A stretch of 54,138 nt of DNA from an uncultured Pelagibacteraceae bacterium (GTDB taxonomy: Bacteria > Pseudomonadota > Alphaproteobacteria > Pelagibacterales > Pelagibacteraceae), in the NCBI GenBank assembly GCA_902590125.1, contig CACIVL010000002.1:1-54138 (forward strand), given 5' to 3'. Under the pieces are notes generated by a model, which worked only from the letters and a program-made list of their open reading frames with translations, had not been told where the DNA came from and made no database searches. This document shows positions 32,442 to 40,869 of this stretch, piece by piece. Numbering within the stretch: position 1 is the stretch's first letter; the number at the start of each line of letters is the position of its first letter. A program made the position numbers and the translations under genes.

Positions 32442-33039
32442 TAAATATCCATGGTTTCTGATTTTTCAAACTCTTTTCAAAAGAAGAAATCCTTTCTTCT
32501 TTTTCTAAGGAAAGAGCAATATCGTCAAGACCTCCTAATAAACATTTTTTTTTAAAAGAATCAATTTTAAATTTTATCTCTTTATTTCCAAAAAAAATTT
32601 TTTCTTCATTTAAATCAATTGATATTTCTTGTTTTCTTTTCGAATATTCTGAAAGTTCTTTAATTTTTTCTTCTTCTAAAACTATTGGTAAAATTCCATT
32701 TTTAAAACAATTGTTATAGAATATATCTGCATAACTTGAACTTATAATGCATGTAATTCCAAAGTCTAATAATGCCCAAGGCGCATGCTCTCTTGATGAT
32801 CCACATCCAAAATTTTTTCCAGTAATTAAAATATTTGATTTATTATATGGTTCCTGATTAAGAATAAAATCTTTAATTTCTTTTCCATTTTCATCATATC
32901 TAATTTCAAAAAATAAATTTTTTCCAAGTCCAGTTCTTTTAATTGTTTTCAAAAACTGTTTAGGAATTATCATATCAGTATCAATATTTACTATTGGCAG
33001 ATATGCAGGAATACTTTTTAATGAATTAAATTTTTGCAT
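32434..33039 (-). CDS. leuD: 3-Isopropylmalate dehydratase small subunit
   Basis: Small (swivel-domain) subunit of isopropylmalate isomerase. Characteristic sequences are [17 protein letters not shown] near the N-terminus, the [17 protein letters not shown] loop and [21 protein letters not shown]. It has 201 residues, normal for the proteobacterial form, and lies 1 bp from leuC and overlaps leuB by 8 bp. Confidence 0.97.
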   Translation of the reverse strand: MQKFNSLKSIPAYLPIVNIDTDMIIPKQFLKTIKRTGLGKNLFFEIRYDENGKEIKDFILNQEPYNKSNILITGKNFGCGSSREHAPWALLDFGITCIISSSYADIFYNNCFKNGILPIVLEEEKIKELSEYSKRKQEISIDLNEEKIFFGNKEIKFKIDSFKKKCLLGGLDDIALSLEKEERISSFEKSLKNQKPWIFND

Positions 33040-33040
33040 A

Positions 33041-34444
33041 TTAATTATTATACTTTCTTACATCATCAAAATTTCCAGCAATTGCAGCAACAGCCGCCAT
33101 AGCAGGGCTCACAAGGTGTGTTCTTCCTCCTCTTCCTTGTCTTCCTTCAAAATTTCGATTTGATGTTGAAGCACATCTTTCTTCAGGTTTTAACTTATCT
33201 GCATTCATTGCTAAACACATAGAACATCCAGGTTCACGCCATTCAAATCCAGATTCTATAAAAATTTTGTCTAATCCTTCTTGTTCAGCTTGTTCTTTAA
33301 CTAAACCAGAACCTGGAACTACAATTGCATGTATATGGGATGCTTTTTTTTTATTTTTAAGTATTTTTGCTACTTCTCTCAAGTCTTCAATTCTTCCATT
33401 TGTACAACTTCCTATAAATACTTTATCTATTTTTATATTTTTTATAAAAGTATCTGGTTTTAAACCCATATATTTTAATGATCTTTCAATAGAATTTTTT
33501 TTATCTAGGTCCTTTTCATTTTTGGGATTAGGAACTTTTCCATCAATTGTAACTACATCTTGTGGAGATGTGCCCCATGTCACCATAGGTTTAATTTCTT
33601 CAGCGTTTAAACTAACTTCTTTATCAAAATTTGCACCTGAATCAGTTTTTAAACTATTCCAATAATTAACAGCTTTATCCCAATTCACATTTTTCGGAGA
33701 CATTGGCTTATTTTTTAAATAATCAAAAATTTTCTGATCTGGTTCAATTAATCCTGCTCTAGCACCACCTTCAATACTCATGTTACAAACTGTCATTCTT
33801 TGTTCAACAGACAATGATAAAATTAAACTTCCTGCATACTCAATAACATGACCTGTGCCACCTGCAGTTCCAATTTTGCCAATAATTTGTAAAATTACAT
33901 CTTTTGAAGTTACTCCAGTAGGTAGTTTACCATTAACGTTAATTCTAAGATTTTTTGCTTTTTTCTGAATTAATGTTTGAGTTGCAAGGACATGTTCGAC
34001 TTCGGAGGTTCCAATTCCAAATGCTAAAGCTCCAAATGCACCATGTGTTGCTGTATGGCTATCTCCACAAACAATAATTGTTCCGGGTTGGGTAAAACCT
34101 TGTTCAGGTCCTATAATATGCACTATTCCCTGTCTTTTATCATTCATTCCAAAAAGTTGAATTCCAAATTCTTTACAATTTTCAGCTAATGTATCTACTT
34201 GAATTTTTGAATCTTGATCAGATATACCTTTCGATCTATCTGTAGTTGGAACATTATGATCAGCCACTGCAAGTGTTAAATTTGGATGTCTTACTTTTCT
34301 TTTTGAATTTCTTATACCTTCAAATGCTTGTGGACTAGTAACTTCATGAATCAAATGTCTATCAACAAATAACAAAGCTGTTCCATCTTCTTGTTGATTA
34401 ACAAGATGTTCTTTCCATATTTTATCGTAAAGTGTTAAAGGCAT
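33041..34444 (-). CDS. leuC: 3-Isopropylmalate dehydratase large subunit
   Basis: Aconitase-family subunit that carries the [4Fe-4S] cluster of isopropylmalate isomerase. Cluster cysteines are seen in [13 protein letters not shown] and GCSMCLAMN; other signatures are [49 protein letters not shown] and the C-terminal [20 protein letters not shown]. At 467 residues it is full length. It starts 11 bp after rplS, so leucine synthesis is attached to a ribosomal-protein operon. Confidence 0.98.
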   Translation of the reverse strand: MPLTLYDKIWKEHLVNQQEDGTALLFVDRHLIHEVTSPQAFEGIRNSKRKVRHPNLTLAVADHNVPTTDRSKGISDQDSKIQVDTLAENCKEFGIQLFGMNDKRQGIVHIIGPEQGFTQPGTIIVCGDSHTATHGAFGALAFGIGTSEVEHVLATQTLIQKKAKNLRINVNGKLPTGVTSKDVILQIIGKIGTAGGTGHVIEYAGSLILSLSVEQRMTVCNMSIEGGARAGLIEPDQKIFDYLKNKPMSPKNVNWDKAVNYWNSLKTDSGANFDKEVSLNAEEIKPMVTWGTSPQDVVTIDGKVPNPKNEKDLDKKNSIERSLKYMGLKPDTFIKNIKIDKVFIGSCTNGRIEDLREVAKILKNKKKASHIHAIVVPGSGLVKEQAEQEGLDKIFIESGFEWREPGCSMCLAMNADKLKPEERCASTSNRNFEGRQGRGGRTHLVSPAMAAVAAIAGNFDDVRKYNN

Positions 34445-34455
34445 TAAGAAAAAAA

Positions 34456-34983
34456 TTATTTTTTTTCTTCAGAACTTTCTTTTTTTGGTTCTGATTGAAC
34501 ATCTGTTTTATTCTTTGCTTGAACCTTTGTTTTAGTTTCAGTGTTCTCTTCTTTTTTAATTTCTGTTGCTAAATTTTCTTCAGATACTGTCTCTGGAACA
34601 GTTTCTAAATCAATTCCAATTTTTTTCTTAATTTTTTCTGTAATTCTTGCTGACTTTCCTGTTCTATCTCTCAAATAATACAATTTAGCTTTTCTAACTT
34701 TTCCTGATCTAATAACTTTAATTGAATTAATTATTGGACTATATAAAGCAAAAGTTCTTTCTACACCTTCACCAAACGAAATTTTTCTAACAGTAAACGA
34801 TGAATTAATATCTCGATTCTTTTTTGCAACACAAACTCCCTCAAAATACTGAATTCTATCTCTTTTGCCTTCGGTAATCCTAACGCCTATTTTAATTATG
34901 TCTCCTGGAAAGAATTCTGGCAATTTTTTCTCAGCTGCTATTTTTTTTACATTTAATTGATTTATTTCTTCAATCGTTTTCAT
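34456..34983 (-). CDS. rplS: 50S ribosomal protein L19 with long charged tail
   Basis: L19 lies at the interface of the ribosomal subunits. The core ([74 protein letters not shown]) fills the first 125 or so residues; a tail of about 50 residues rich in Glu, Lys and Thr follows, which standard L19 (about 115-125 residues) lacks. The start is set at the ATG at 34983 (MKTIEEINQ) because this matches the family N-terminus; a TTG five codons upstream at 34998 is the alternative. It is 16 bp after trmD. Confidence 0.95.
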   Translation of the reverse strand: MKTIEEINQLNVKKIAAEKKLPEFFPGDIIKIGVRITEGKRDRIQYFEGVCVAKKNRDINSSFTVRKISFGEGVERTFALYSPIINSIKVIRSGKVRKAKLYYLRDRTGKSARITEKIKKKIGIDLETVPETVSEENLATEIKKEENTETKTKVQAKNKTDVQSEPKKESSEEKK

Positions 34984-34999
34984 GTTAATGTTTATCAAG

Positions 35000-35686
35000 T
35001 TAATTCTTCTTATATTTTCGCCACAAATCTGGCCTTCGGTCGCGTGTTATAGCCTCAGATTGAGATAAACGCCAGTCTTTAATTTTGGCATGATCTCCAG
35101 ATAATAGCACATCGGGAACCTCTTTTTCTTCCCATTTTTGAGGTTTTGTATATTGAGGACATTCTAATAGGTTTTTTTCAAACGTTTCTTCGGGTAATGA
35201 GTTAGAATTTCCAATTACACCTGGAATTAGTCTAACAATTGCATCAATTAATACAAAAGCTCCTATTTCACCTCCTGATAAAATATAATCTCCTATACTA
35301 ACTTCTTCTATGTTTCGTGTTTCCAATAATCTTTGATCAACACCCTTAAAGTGACCACATATAATATTTATATTTTTATGCATTATTTGTTTAGCATAAT
35401 TTTGATCAAATTTTTTTCCTTTAGGTGTCAAATAAATAATTGGTTCGTCTTTATTGGTAATATTTTTATCTAAAGAATTGGCTACTACATCTGCTCTTAT
35501 TAACATGCTACTTCCACCTCCAAAAGGAGTATCATCTACAGTCTTATGTTTATCCGTAGCGTAGTCTCTAATATTAACTACCTCTAGTGACCATAATTTT
35601 TTTTCGCGTGCTTTTTTATAAAGTCCAATATCTAATGGACCTGGAAACATTTCAGGATATAAAGTAAATATTCTTGCTTTCCACAT
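35000..35686 (-). CDS. trmD: tRNA (guanine-N1)-methyltransferase
   Basis: Methylates G37 of tRNAs next to the anticodon, preventing frameshifts. The SPOUT knot signatures are plain: [84 protein letters not shown]. It has 228 residues, normal length. It abuts rpsP directly and precedes rplS, i.e. the common rpsP-(rimM)-trmD-rplS order, but without rimM between rpsP and trmD. Confidence 0.97.
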   Translation of the reverse strand: MWKARIFTLYPEMFPGPLDIGLYKKAREKKLWSLEVVNIRDYATDKHKTVDDTPFGGGSSMLIRADVVANSLDKNITNKDEPIIYLTPKGKKFDQNYAKQIMHKNINIICGHFKGVDQRLLETRNIEEVSIGDYILSGGEIGAFVLIDAIVRLIPGVIGNSNSLPEETFEKNLLECPQYTKPQKWEEKEVPDVLLSGDHAKIKDWRLSQSEAITRDRRPDLWRKYKKN

Positions 35687-36175
35687 TTATTTTTTCTTAG
35701 GTTCTTCCTTTTTAGCTTCTGCTTTAGGTTCTTCCTTTTTAGCTTCTGCTTTAGGTTCTTCCTTTTTAGCTTCTGCTTTAGGTTCTTCCTTTTTAGCTTC
35801 TGCTTTAGGTACTTCCTTTTTAGCTTCTGCTTTAGGTTCTTCCTTTTTAGCTTCTGCTTTAGGTTCTTCCTTTTTCCTATCTTTCTTTGGAACAGCCTTA
35901 TTTGGATTATTCCCACTTGCAGGCATTGGTATCAATTTATTCTCTCCAAGAATTCTAGCTACTCTAGTAGTTGGTTGCGCACCTTGTCCCAACCAATATT
36001 TAATTCGGTCTGATTCTAAGCCAACTCTTTCTTTTTTTTCCTTAGGCAATAGTGGATTGAAAAAACCTAATTTTTCTATAAATCTTCCATCTCTTGCAAA
36101 ACGACTGTCTGCTACTACAATTTTATAAACGGGTCTCTTTTTTGTTCCACCCATTGATAGTCTTAATTTTAACAT
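35687..36175 (-). CDS. rpsP: 30S ribosomal protein S16 with repeat tail
   Basis: Small-subunit assembly protein. The core occupies about the first 85 residues ([59 protein letters not shown]). The remaining half is a low-complexity tail made of six 9-residue units of the type KKEEPKAEA plus a partial seventh, ending in three lysines. The 162-residue total is about twice the usual S16 length. The tail is encoded by nearly identical 27-bp tandem DNA repeats (see the repeat entry). It lies 13 bp downstream of ffh and abuts trmD. Confidence 0.96.
   Translation of the reverse strand: MLKLRLSMGGTKKRPVYKIVVADSRFARDGRFIEKLGFFNPLLPKEKKERVGLESDRIKYWLGQGAQPTTRVARILGENKLIPMPASGNNPNKAVPKKDRKKEEPKAEAKKEEPKAEAKKEVPKAEAKKEEPKAEAKKEEPKAEAKKEEPKAEAKKEEPKKK
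35690..35875 (-). repeat. 27-bp tandem repeat in the 3' half of rpsP
   Basis: Six complete 27-bp units (35714-35875) plus a partial seventh (35690-35713) run in frame through the end of rpsP. Each unit encodes KKEEPKAEA; the units are nearly identical at DNA level, and one carries an A-to-T change giving Val for Glu (KKEVPKAEA). Such uniformity, including synonymous positions, points to recent expansion by slippage or recombination, so copy number probably varies between related cells. Confidence 0.95.
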
Positions 36176-36188
36176 TTATTCTCCTTTT

Positions 36189-37547
36189 TTATTTAAGTTG
36201 ATTTAAAAACTCTGGGGGTATTCCTTTGTCAGACATACCCTTAAGATTTCCTTTTGACATCTTCTTCATCATTTCAGACATCATTTTAAATTGCTTTAAC
36301 AATTTATTGATAGTGGCTACATTTGTTCCAGAGCCATTAGCAATTCTTTTCTTTCGAGAACCATCAATAATCTTTGGATTTTCTCTTTCCTTTTTTGTCA
36401 TAGATAATATTACAGCTTCATTTTGAGTTACAATTTTTTCATCTATCCCTGCCTGATCCATTTGAGATTTTATTTTTGAAACACCTGGCATAAAAGACAT
36501 AACTCCTTCTATCCCTCCCATTTTTTTCATTTGTCTTAATTGTGTTAAATAATCCTGCATAGAAAAACTTCCTTTTTTTAAATTCTCTTCTGCTTTTTTT
36601 ATATTTTCCTCACCTAAATCTTGAGCTGCTTTTTCTACTAAAGATACAATATCTCCCATTCCAAGAATTCTGTTTGCAATTCTATCTGGGTGAAAAACTT
36701 CAATATTATCTATTTTTTCTCCTATTCCTAAAAATTTAATTGGCACTTGAGATACAAATTTCATACTAACAGCTGCTCCACCTCTTGCATCACCATCTGC
36801 TCTAGTTAAAATAATACCTGTTAAATTAACAGTATTTTTAAATTCCTTTGCAACTTCGGCAGCTACTTGTCCAGTTAATGAATCTGCAACTAAAAAAGTT
36901 TCTACAGGATTAATTATGTTTTCAATTTGTTTTATTTCACTCATCATTTGCAAATCAATTTGAGTTCTTCCTGCGGTATCAAATAATATAATTTCAGCAC
37001 CGTTAAGATTTGCTGCACTTACCGCTCTTCTACAAATATCTGTTGGCAATTGACCTTCAATTACTGGAAGTGTAAGAATATTATTCTGTTCACCCAATAA
37101 TTTTAATTGTTCTTGTGCTGCTGGTCTATAAACATCAAGACTGACCATCATTATTTTCTTTTTTTTATTGATTTCTAAATATCTTGCTAATTTGGCTGTT
37201 GTTGTGGTTTTTCCTGATCCTTGTAAACCGACTAGCATCATTGGAACAGGAGGAACAGCGCTTAAATTTATCTCAGAATTTTTTTCACCTAGCAATTTTA
37301 CAAGTTCGTCATATACAATTTTAACCACCATTTGTCCTGGCGAGGTTGAACGTACTATTTCTTGTCCTAATGCCTTTGGCTTTACATTATCTATAAACTC
37401 TTTTGCAACTGTCAAAGACACATCTGCTTCTAAAAGAGCCTGTCTTATATTTCTTAAACCGTCATCCACTTGTTTTTCATCAAGTGAAGGTAATTTTTTT
37501 AAAGAAGAAAAGATTTCTTCAAATTTATTCGTTAAATTTTCAAACAT
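36189..37547 (-). CDS. ffh: Signal recognition particle protein Ffh (SRP54)
   Basis: GTPase that binds signal sequences of nascent membrane proteins together with 4.5S RNA and delivers them to FtsY. N domain (FENLTNKFEEIFSSLKK), G domain with P-loop GLQGSGKTTTTAKLA, DTAGRTQIDLQMM, TRADGDARGGAA and FLGIGEK, then a methionine-rich M domain from about residue 320 (MRKMKKMGG-like, FMPGVSKI, FKMMSEMMKKMSKGN). The ATG at 37547 (MFENL) is preferred over the one nine codons upstream because family members start here; that gives 452 residues, the normal size. The upstream region folds into hairpins and is probably a regulatory leader. rpsP follows 13 bp downstream. Confidence 0.97.
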   Translation of the reverse strand: MFENLTNKFEEIFSSLKKLPSLDEKQVDDGLRNIRQALLEADVSLTVAKEFIDNVKPKALGQEIVRSTSPGQMVVKIVYDELVKLLGEKNSEINLSAVPPVPMMLVGLQGSGKTTTTAKLARYLEINKKKKIMMVSLDVYRPAAQEQLKLLGEQNNILTLPVIEGQLPTDICRRAVSAANLNGAEIILFDTAGRTQIDLQMMSEIKQIENIINPVETFLVADSLTGQVAAEVAKEFKNTVNLTGIILTRADGDARGGAAVSMKFVSQVPIKFLGIGEKIDNIEVFHPDRIANRILGMGDIVSLVEKAAQDLGEENIKKAEENLKKGSFSMQDYLTQLRQMKKMGGIEGVMSFMPGVSKIKSQMDQAGIDEKIVTQNEAVILSMTKKERENPKIIDGSRKKRIANGSGTNVATINKLLKQFKMMSEMMKKMSKGNLKGMSDKGIPPEFLNQLK

Positions 37548-37571
37548 AATTATTACACCCAGCAGTAATCG

Positions 37572-37648
37572 CACTAGTGGGCGAACCCTCGCTGACTAGT
37601 GTCGATCTCTTTGTTTCCAAAGACACCGCAAATTTAACGTTTTTGCGG
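37572..37648 (-). promoter_or_regulatory. Structured leader RNA upstream of ffh (probable cis-regulatory element)
   Basis: This stretch is clearly richer in G+C than its surroundings and, read on the minus strand, forms three consecutive hairpins. First, CCGCAAA / TTTGCGG (37648-37642 with 37632-37626). Second, GTGTC-TTTG capped by a GAAA tetraloop, closing with CAAA and GACAC and with a 6-base bulge GAGATC on the 3' side (37626-37599). Third, CACTAGT / ACTAGTG with an inner GCGA / TCGC stem (37601-37572). The last ends 24 bases before the ffh ATG. From memory, a comparative survey of Pelagibacter intergenic regions (Meyer and co-workers, 2009) reported a candidate cis-regulatory RNA preceding the SRP protein gene; this region fits it. 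The ligand is unknown, and binding of Ffh itself would be an obvious idea but is speculation. Confidence 0.7.
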
Positions 37649-37668
37649 AAACGCGCTCAAACTATAAT
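37640..37668 (+). promoter_or_regulatory. dapF: Probable promoter of dapF-ftsY
   Basis: A perfect TATAAT at 37663-37668 lies 17 bases after TTTTTG (37640-37645), a poor -35 match. The start of transcription would be near 37675, about 35 bases before the dapF ATG. This is the only divergent intergenic region of the window, so a plus-strand promoter is needed here. The opposite strand of the same bases reads TATTAT / TATAGT, with TTGACT 14-17 bases away, so the ffh promoter probably overlaps this one back to back. Confidence 0.5.
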
Positions 37669-37710
37669 AGAGGTTCAAAAAGTCAATAAATAAGTTAAAG
37701 ATCTATATAT

Positions 37711-38526
37711 ATGGATATCAAGGCTTTTAAAATGGACGGTTTAGGTAATGATTTTATCATCATCGACAGACGAGAAAATTCAATTAACTTGACGAAGGAA
37801 AAAATTATTGAATTAGGAAATAGATCTAATATTGGATTTGATCAAATAATCTTTATCGATAAAGAAAATGAAAATTCTTTTCCTATAAAAATTTTTAACT
37901 CTGATGGAGGTGAAGTAAGCGCATGTGGAAATGGTTCTAGATGTGTAGCTTATCTTTTAGGTAAAAATTTAAATACTAAAGAAATAAAATTAAAAACTAA
38001 CAATAGAATACTAAACGCAAAAATAATTGGAAATTTACAAGTAGAACTTGAAATGGGAAAACCTTTATTTAGTTTTGAGGATATTCCGTTATCGAAAACA
38101 ATAAATCCTGCTGATATAACTTTAGATATAAATAATAAAACATTTGCTGGTGGATTTTGTGTTAATATAGGGAATCCACACATTATTTTTTTCGTTAAAA
38201 ATTGTTTTGAGTTTGATTTAAAGACAATAGGTCCTAAAATTGAAAACCACAATCTATTTCCCGAAAAAACAAATGTAACATTTGCTGAAGTTGTAAATGA
38301 AAATAATATAACAGTTAATGTTTGGGAAAGAGGAACTGGACTTACTAAAGCTTGCGGGACAGCAGCATGTGCATCAGCTATTGCGGCTTTTAAGAAGAAT
38401 TTATCTAATAATAAAGTCAACATTAAATTTAGTGAAGGTGTCTTGAATATAGAAATAGATAAAAACGATAATATTTTTATGACTGGCCCAGTTTCAGAAA
38501 TAAAAAAAATTAATTTAAAATTATAA
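37711..38526 (+). CDS. dapF: Diaminopimelate epimerase
   Basis: Interconverts LL- and meso-diaminopimelate for peptidoglycan and lysine synthesis. The two catalytic cysteines are visible: Cys72 in SACGNGSRC and Cys215 in KACGTAACAS, in the two pseudo-symmetric halves of the protein. The N-terminal FKMDGLGNDFIIID and the VNIGNPHIIFFV segment are typical. Length 271 is normal. It starts the plus-strand pair dapF-ftsY, one base before ftsY. Confidence 0.97.
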   Translation: MDIKAFKMDGLGNDFIIIDRRENSINLTKEKIIELGNRSNIGFDQIIFIDKENENSFPIKIFNSDGGEVSACGNGSRCVAYLLGKNLNTKEIKLKTNNRILNAKIIGNLQVELEMGKPLFSFEDIPLSKTINPADITLDINNKTFAGGFCVNIGNPHIIFFVKNCFEFDLKTIGPKIENHNLFPEKTNVTFAEVVNENNITVNVWERGTGLTKACGTAACASAIAAFKKNLSNNKVNIKFSEGVLNIEIDKNDNIFMTGPVSEIKKINLKL

Positions 38527-38527
38527 A

Positions 38528-39445
38528 ATGGGTATTTTTGAAAAATTTAAATTAGGTTTTAAAAAAAGTGCAACTACTTTTACGTCTGGTTTAAAAGATA
38601 TTATTACTAAGAAAGAGATTGACGATAAAACTTTAAGTAGGGTTGAAGATTATTTAATTTATTCAGATGTTGGGGTGGAAGCTTCAGCAGATATTAAAGA
38701 AATTATTGCACAAGAAAAAATTGATCCAAAAAAAAATATTATGGAAGAAGTAAATATCATTTTAAAAAATTATATAATTTCTTTAATGAAACCCTTAGAA
38801 AATAAAAATTTTTTCAATAATAAAGAAAAATTAAATACAATTCTTATTTCTGGAGTTAATGGTGTTGGAAAAACAACTACTATTGGAAAAATGGGTAAAA
38901 TTTTAAAATCTAATGGAAAAAAAGTTATGTTTTCTGCTTCCGATACATTTAGAGCTGCAGCAATTGAACAATTGGAAAACTGGGCAAATAAAATAGATGT
39001 GCCAATTGTTAAATCTGCACAAGGTTCTGATCCTGCTTCAGTCGCATATAAAGCTGTAGAGCAGGCAATTCAAAATAATTTTAATTATGTATTAATTGAT
39101 ACAGCTGGTCGATTACAAAATAAAAAAAATTTAATGGAGGAATATAGAAAAATTGCGAATGTAACCAAAAAAATAGATCAAAATGCACCCCACGAAGTTA
39201 TTTTAATTTTAGACGCAACTTCTGGTCAAAATGTTATTAACCAAGTAGAAGAATTTAATAAAATTATTCCTATTACTGGGCTAATTATGACCAAACTAGA
39301 TGGTACTGCAAAAGGAGGAATTTTGATTGCTTTAGCTAAAAAATATAAACTTCCAATTATTGCTGTTGGTTTAGGAGAAAAAGAAGACGACTTACAAATC
39401 TTCAGTGCAGAAAAATTTGCTGATGCTTTTATTCAAACTAATTGA
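38528..39445 (+). CDS. ftsY: SRP receptor GTPase FtsY
   Basis: Membrane-associated receptor for the signal recognition particle. The NG domain is complete: P-loop GVNGVGKTTTIGKMGK, DTFRAAAIEQL, DTAGRLQNKKNLMEE, TKLDGTAKGG and GLGEKEDDLQIF. The acidic N-terminal A domain of E. coli FtsY is absent; the protein (305 residues) starts with the short amphipathic segment FEKFKLGFKKSATTF, which could serve as membrane anchor. The gene for its partner Ffh is divergently placed about 1 kb away. Its last 8 bp overlap the opposite-strand gene that follows. Confidence 0.97.
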   Translation: MGIFEKFKLGFKKSATTFTSGLKDIITKKEIDDKTLSRVEDYLIYSDVGVEASADIKEIIAQEKIDPKKNIMEEVNIILKNYIISLMKPLENKNFFNNKEKLNTILISGVNGVGKTTTIGKMGKILKSNGKKVMFSASDTFRAAAIEQLENWANKIDVPIVKSAQGSDPASVAYKAVEQAIQNNFNYVLIDTAGRLQNKKNLMEEYRKIANVTKKIDQNAPHEVILILDATSGQNVINQVEEFNKIIPITGLIMTKLDGTAKGGILIALAKKYKLPIIAVGLGEKEDDLQIFSAEKFADAFIQTN

Positions 39446-40004
39446 TTAAATTTTGAGATATTAATGGCTTATAATAATTGCATTTATAAGTATCATTCAT
39501 TGTTAAATAACCACAATTTTTTGTAACTGATGAAATTATAAAATCTAATTTACCCTTAGTTGGATATTGGTATAATTGATTTGTTGATATATCAAATTTG
39601 AAATTTTGATTAATATTTTTAATTGCACTGACCATAATTAAAGTTTTATTATCCTTTAATAAATAATAAGCAAAGTCCTCTGGAAAAACCGGAAAATCAT
39701 AGTTAGATAGATAAAATTTTACATGTTTTGGAAACCAGTCATAGGTTATTAATGGTTTGGTTTTTTTTGTTTTTTTATCATAAATGTATAAATCTTGTGG
39801 ATAATCAGTAATATAATTAAAATCTTCACCTTTGGCTAAAACAGCTTTTTCTCTTGTTTTAAAAAAAAGAATAAAATCTTTGTTATGAGAGTCCATTTTT
39901 CCTATGTAAAAAATATTATCTACATTTCCTAAATTATTCTCAGCATTAGAACCTTGAACAAATGACAATACAAAAATAATTATGCTTAATAATTTAAACT
40001 TCAT
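39438..40004 (-). CDS. Exported protein of unknown function
   Basis: I do not recognise this 188-residue protein. Residues 1-21 are a typical Sec signal peptide (KLLSIIIFVLSFVQGSNA, cleavage expected after the last Ala). The mature part is rich in Tyr, Lys and Asp, has no membrane segment, and contains two cysteines near the C-terminus (NCGYLTMNDTYKCNYY) that could form a disulfide. It is the last gene of the minus-strand run that includes the TRAP transporter, 52 bp after the alpha/beta hydrolase, and overlaps the end of ftsY by 8 bp. A periplasmic location is likely; nothing supports a particular function. Confidence 0.8.
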   Translation of the reverse strand: MKFKLLSIIIFVLSFVQGSNAENNLGNVDNIFYIGKMDSHNKDFILFFKTREKAVLAKGEDFNYITDYPQDLYIYDKKTKKTKPLITYDWFPKHVKFYLSNYDFPVFPEDFAYYLLKDNKTLIMVSAIKNINQNFKFDISTNQLYQYPTKGKLDFIISSVTKNCGYLTMNDTYKCNYYKPLISQNLIN

Positions 40005-40056
40005 TTAAGATAAAAAATAAAATTTAATTATGTAGGTGTTTTGTTTAAATTGTGAC

Positions 40057-40869
40057 TTAATTTAAGCTATCAATAAATTTTTTAAGTTCATTTAAAAGTT
40101 TTTCATTGTATTCCATCATATGATCGTCATATTCTGAAAAATAAGAATATTTGGGGTCGTTAGCTAAATTATATAATTCTTTTCCCATCCAAAATGGAAC
40201 TAATGTATCAACTTCTCCGTGCATAATTAAAATTGGAGATTTTATGTTTTTAATCTTTTTGTCACTTTCATATTTATCTTTAAGTAAAAAACTTACTGGA
40301 AAAAAAGGATACTTGGTTTTACCAACGCTCACCATTGAAGTAAAAGGAGTTTCCAAAATTACACCTGCAAAATTTTTATTTTGAGCAATTTCTGTTGCAA
40401 CTCCAGTGCCAAGAGATTCACCATAAATAATAATATTTTCTTCATCTATTCCTTTATTTTTTAACCATCTAATGGCACTTTTTGCATCTTCATAAAGACC
40501 CTTTTCTGTCGGTTTACCTTTATTTCCACTGAAACCTCTCCAAGCAATAATAAGAAAATTAACATTCATATTTTTTAAATGATTAATTTTGTATATTCTG
40601 TTTTCTAAAGTTCCAGCATTTCCATGTAAAAATAAAATTGTTTTGTAATTTTTAGAATCTTTAGCATAATACCACGATAAAAGTTCAATATCATCTTTAG
40701 TTTTGATTTTAACCTTTTCTATTGAAAAATTTAATTTCTCTCCAGAATAGTTATTTACCGAAGGATAATATAGCAAGTTTCTTTGAAAAAAATATAAAGT
40801 AAATGTAATCGCTAAATATACTGTTAAAATCAATAATAAAATATTTGTCAAAGACATTTTTTTATTCAT
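40057..40869 (-). CDS. Membrane-anchored alpha/beta hydrolase (BEM46/ABHD13-like)
   Basis: A 270-residue serine hydrolase with one N-terminal membrane segment (about residues 7-28, ILLLILTVYLAITFTLYFF) and the YYPSVNNY / LFLHGNAGTLENR pattern seen in the BEM46 type. Catalytic residues: Ser in GESLGTG, Asp in MHGEVDTLVP, His in YDDHMMEYNEKL. The substrate is unknown. It overlaps the MFS gene upstream by 8 bp, so it is cotranscribed with the transporter genes; whether it acts on a transported compound cannot be told. Confidence 0.87.
   Translation of the reverse strand: MNKKMSLTNILLLILTVYLAITFTLYFFQRNLLYYPSVNNYSGEKLNFSIEKVKIKTKDDIELLSWYYAKDSKNYKTILFLHGNAGTLENRIYKINHLKNMNVNFLIIAWRGFSGNKGKPTEKGLYEDAKSAIRWLKNKGIDEENIIIYGESLGTGVATEIAQNKNFAGVILETPFTSMVSVGKTKYPFFPVSFLLKDKYESDKKIKNIKSPILIMHGEVDTLVPFWMGKELYNLANDPKYSYFSEYDDHMMEYNEKLLNELKKFIDSLN

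Noticed and set aside
35632-35916. 94-codon frame encoding a repeated KQKLKRKNL pattern
   Set aside because: It is a shifted reading of the rpsP tandem repeat and the start of trmD on the same strand; the rpsP frame has the S16 core.
37548-37660. 4.5S SRP RNA, tmRNA or 6S RNA gene in the structured region before ffh
   Set aside because: The universal SRP domain IV sequence (GGAAGGAAGCAG type) is missing, no tRNA-like acceptor or tag frame for tmRNA is seen, and there is no long closing stem with a central bubble as in 6S RNA. A cis-acting leader fits better.
37168-38423. Antisense frames over ffh (143 codons) and dapF (157 codons)
   Set aside because: Both mirror conserved coding sequence on the other strand, lack recognisable domains, and the one over ffh runs through the hairpin leader.
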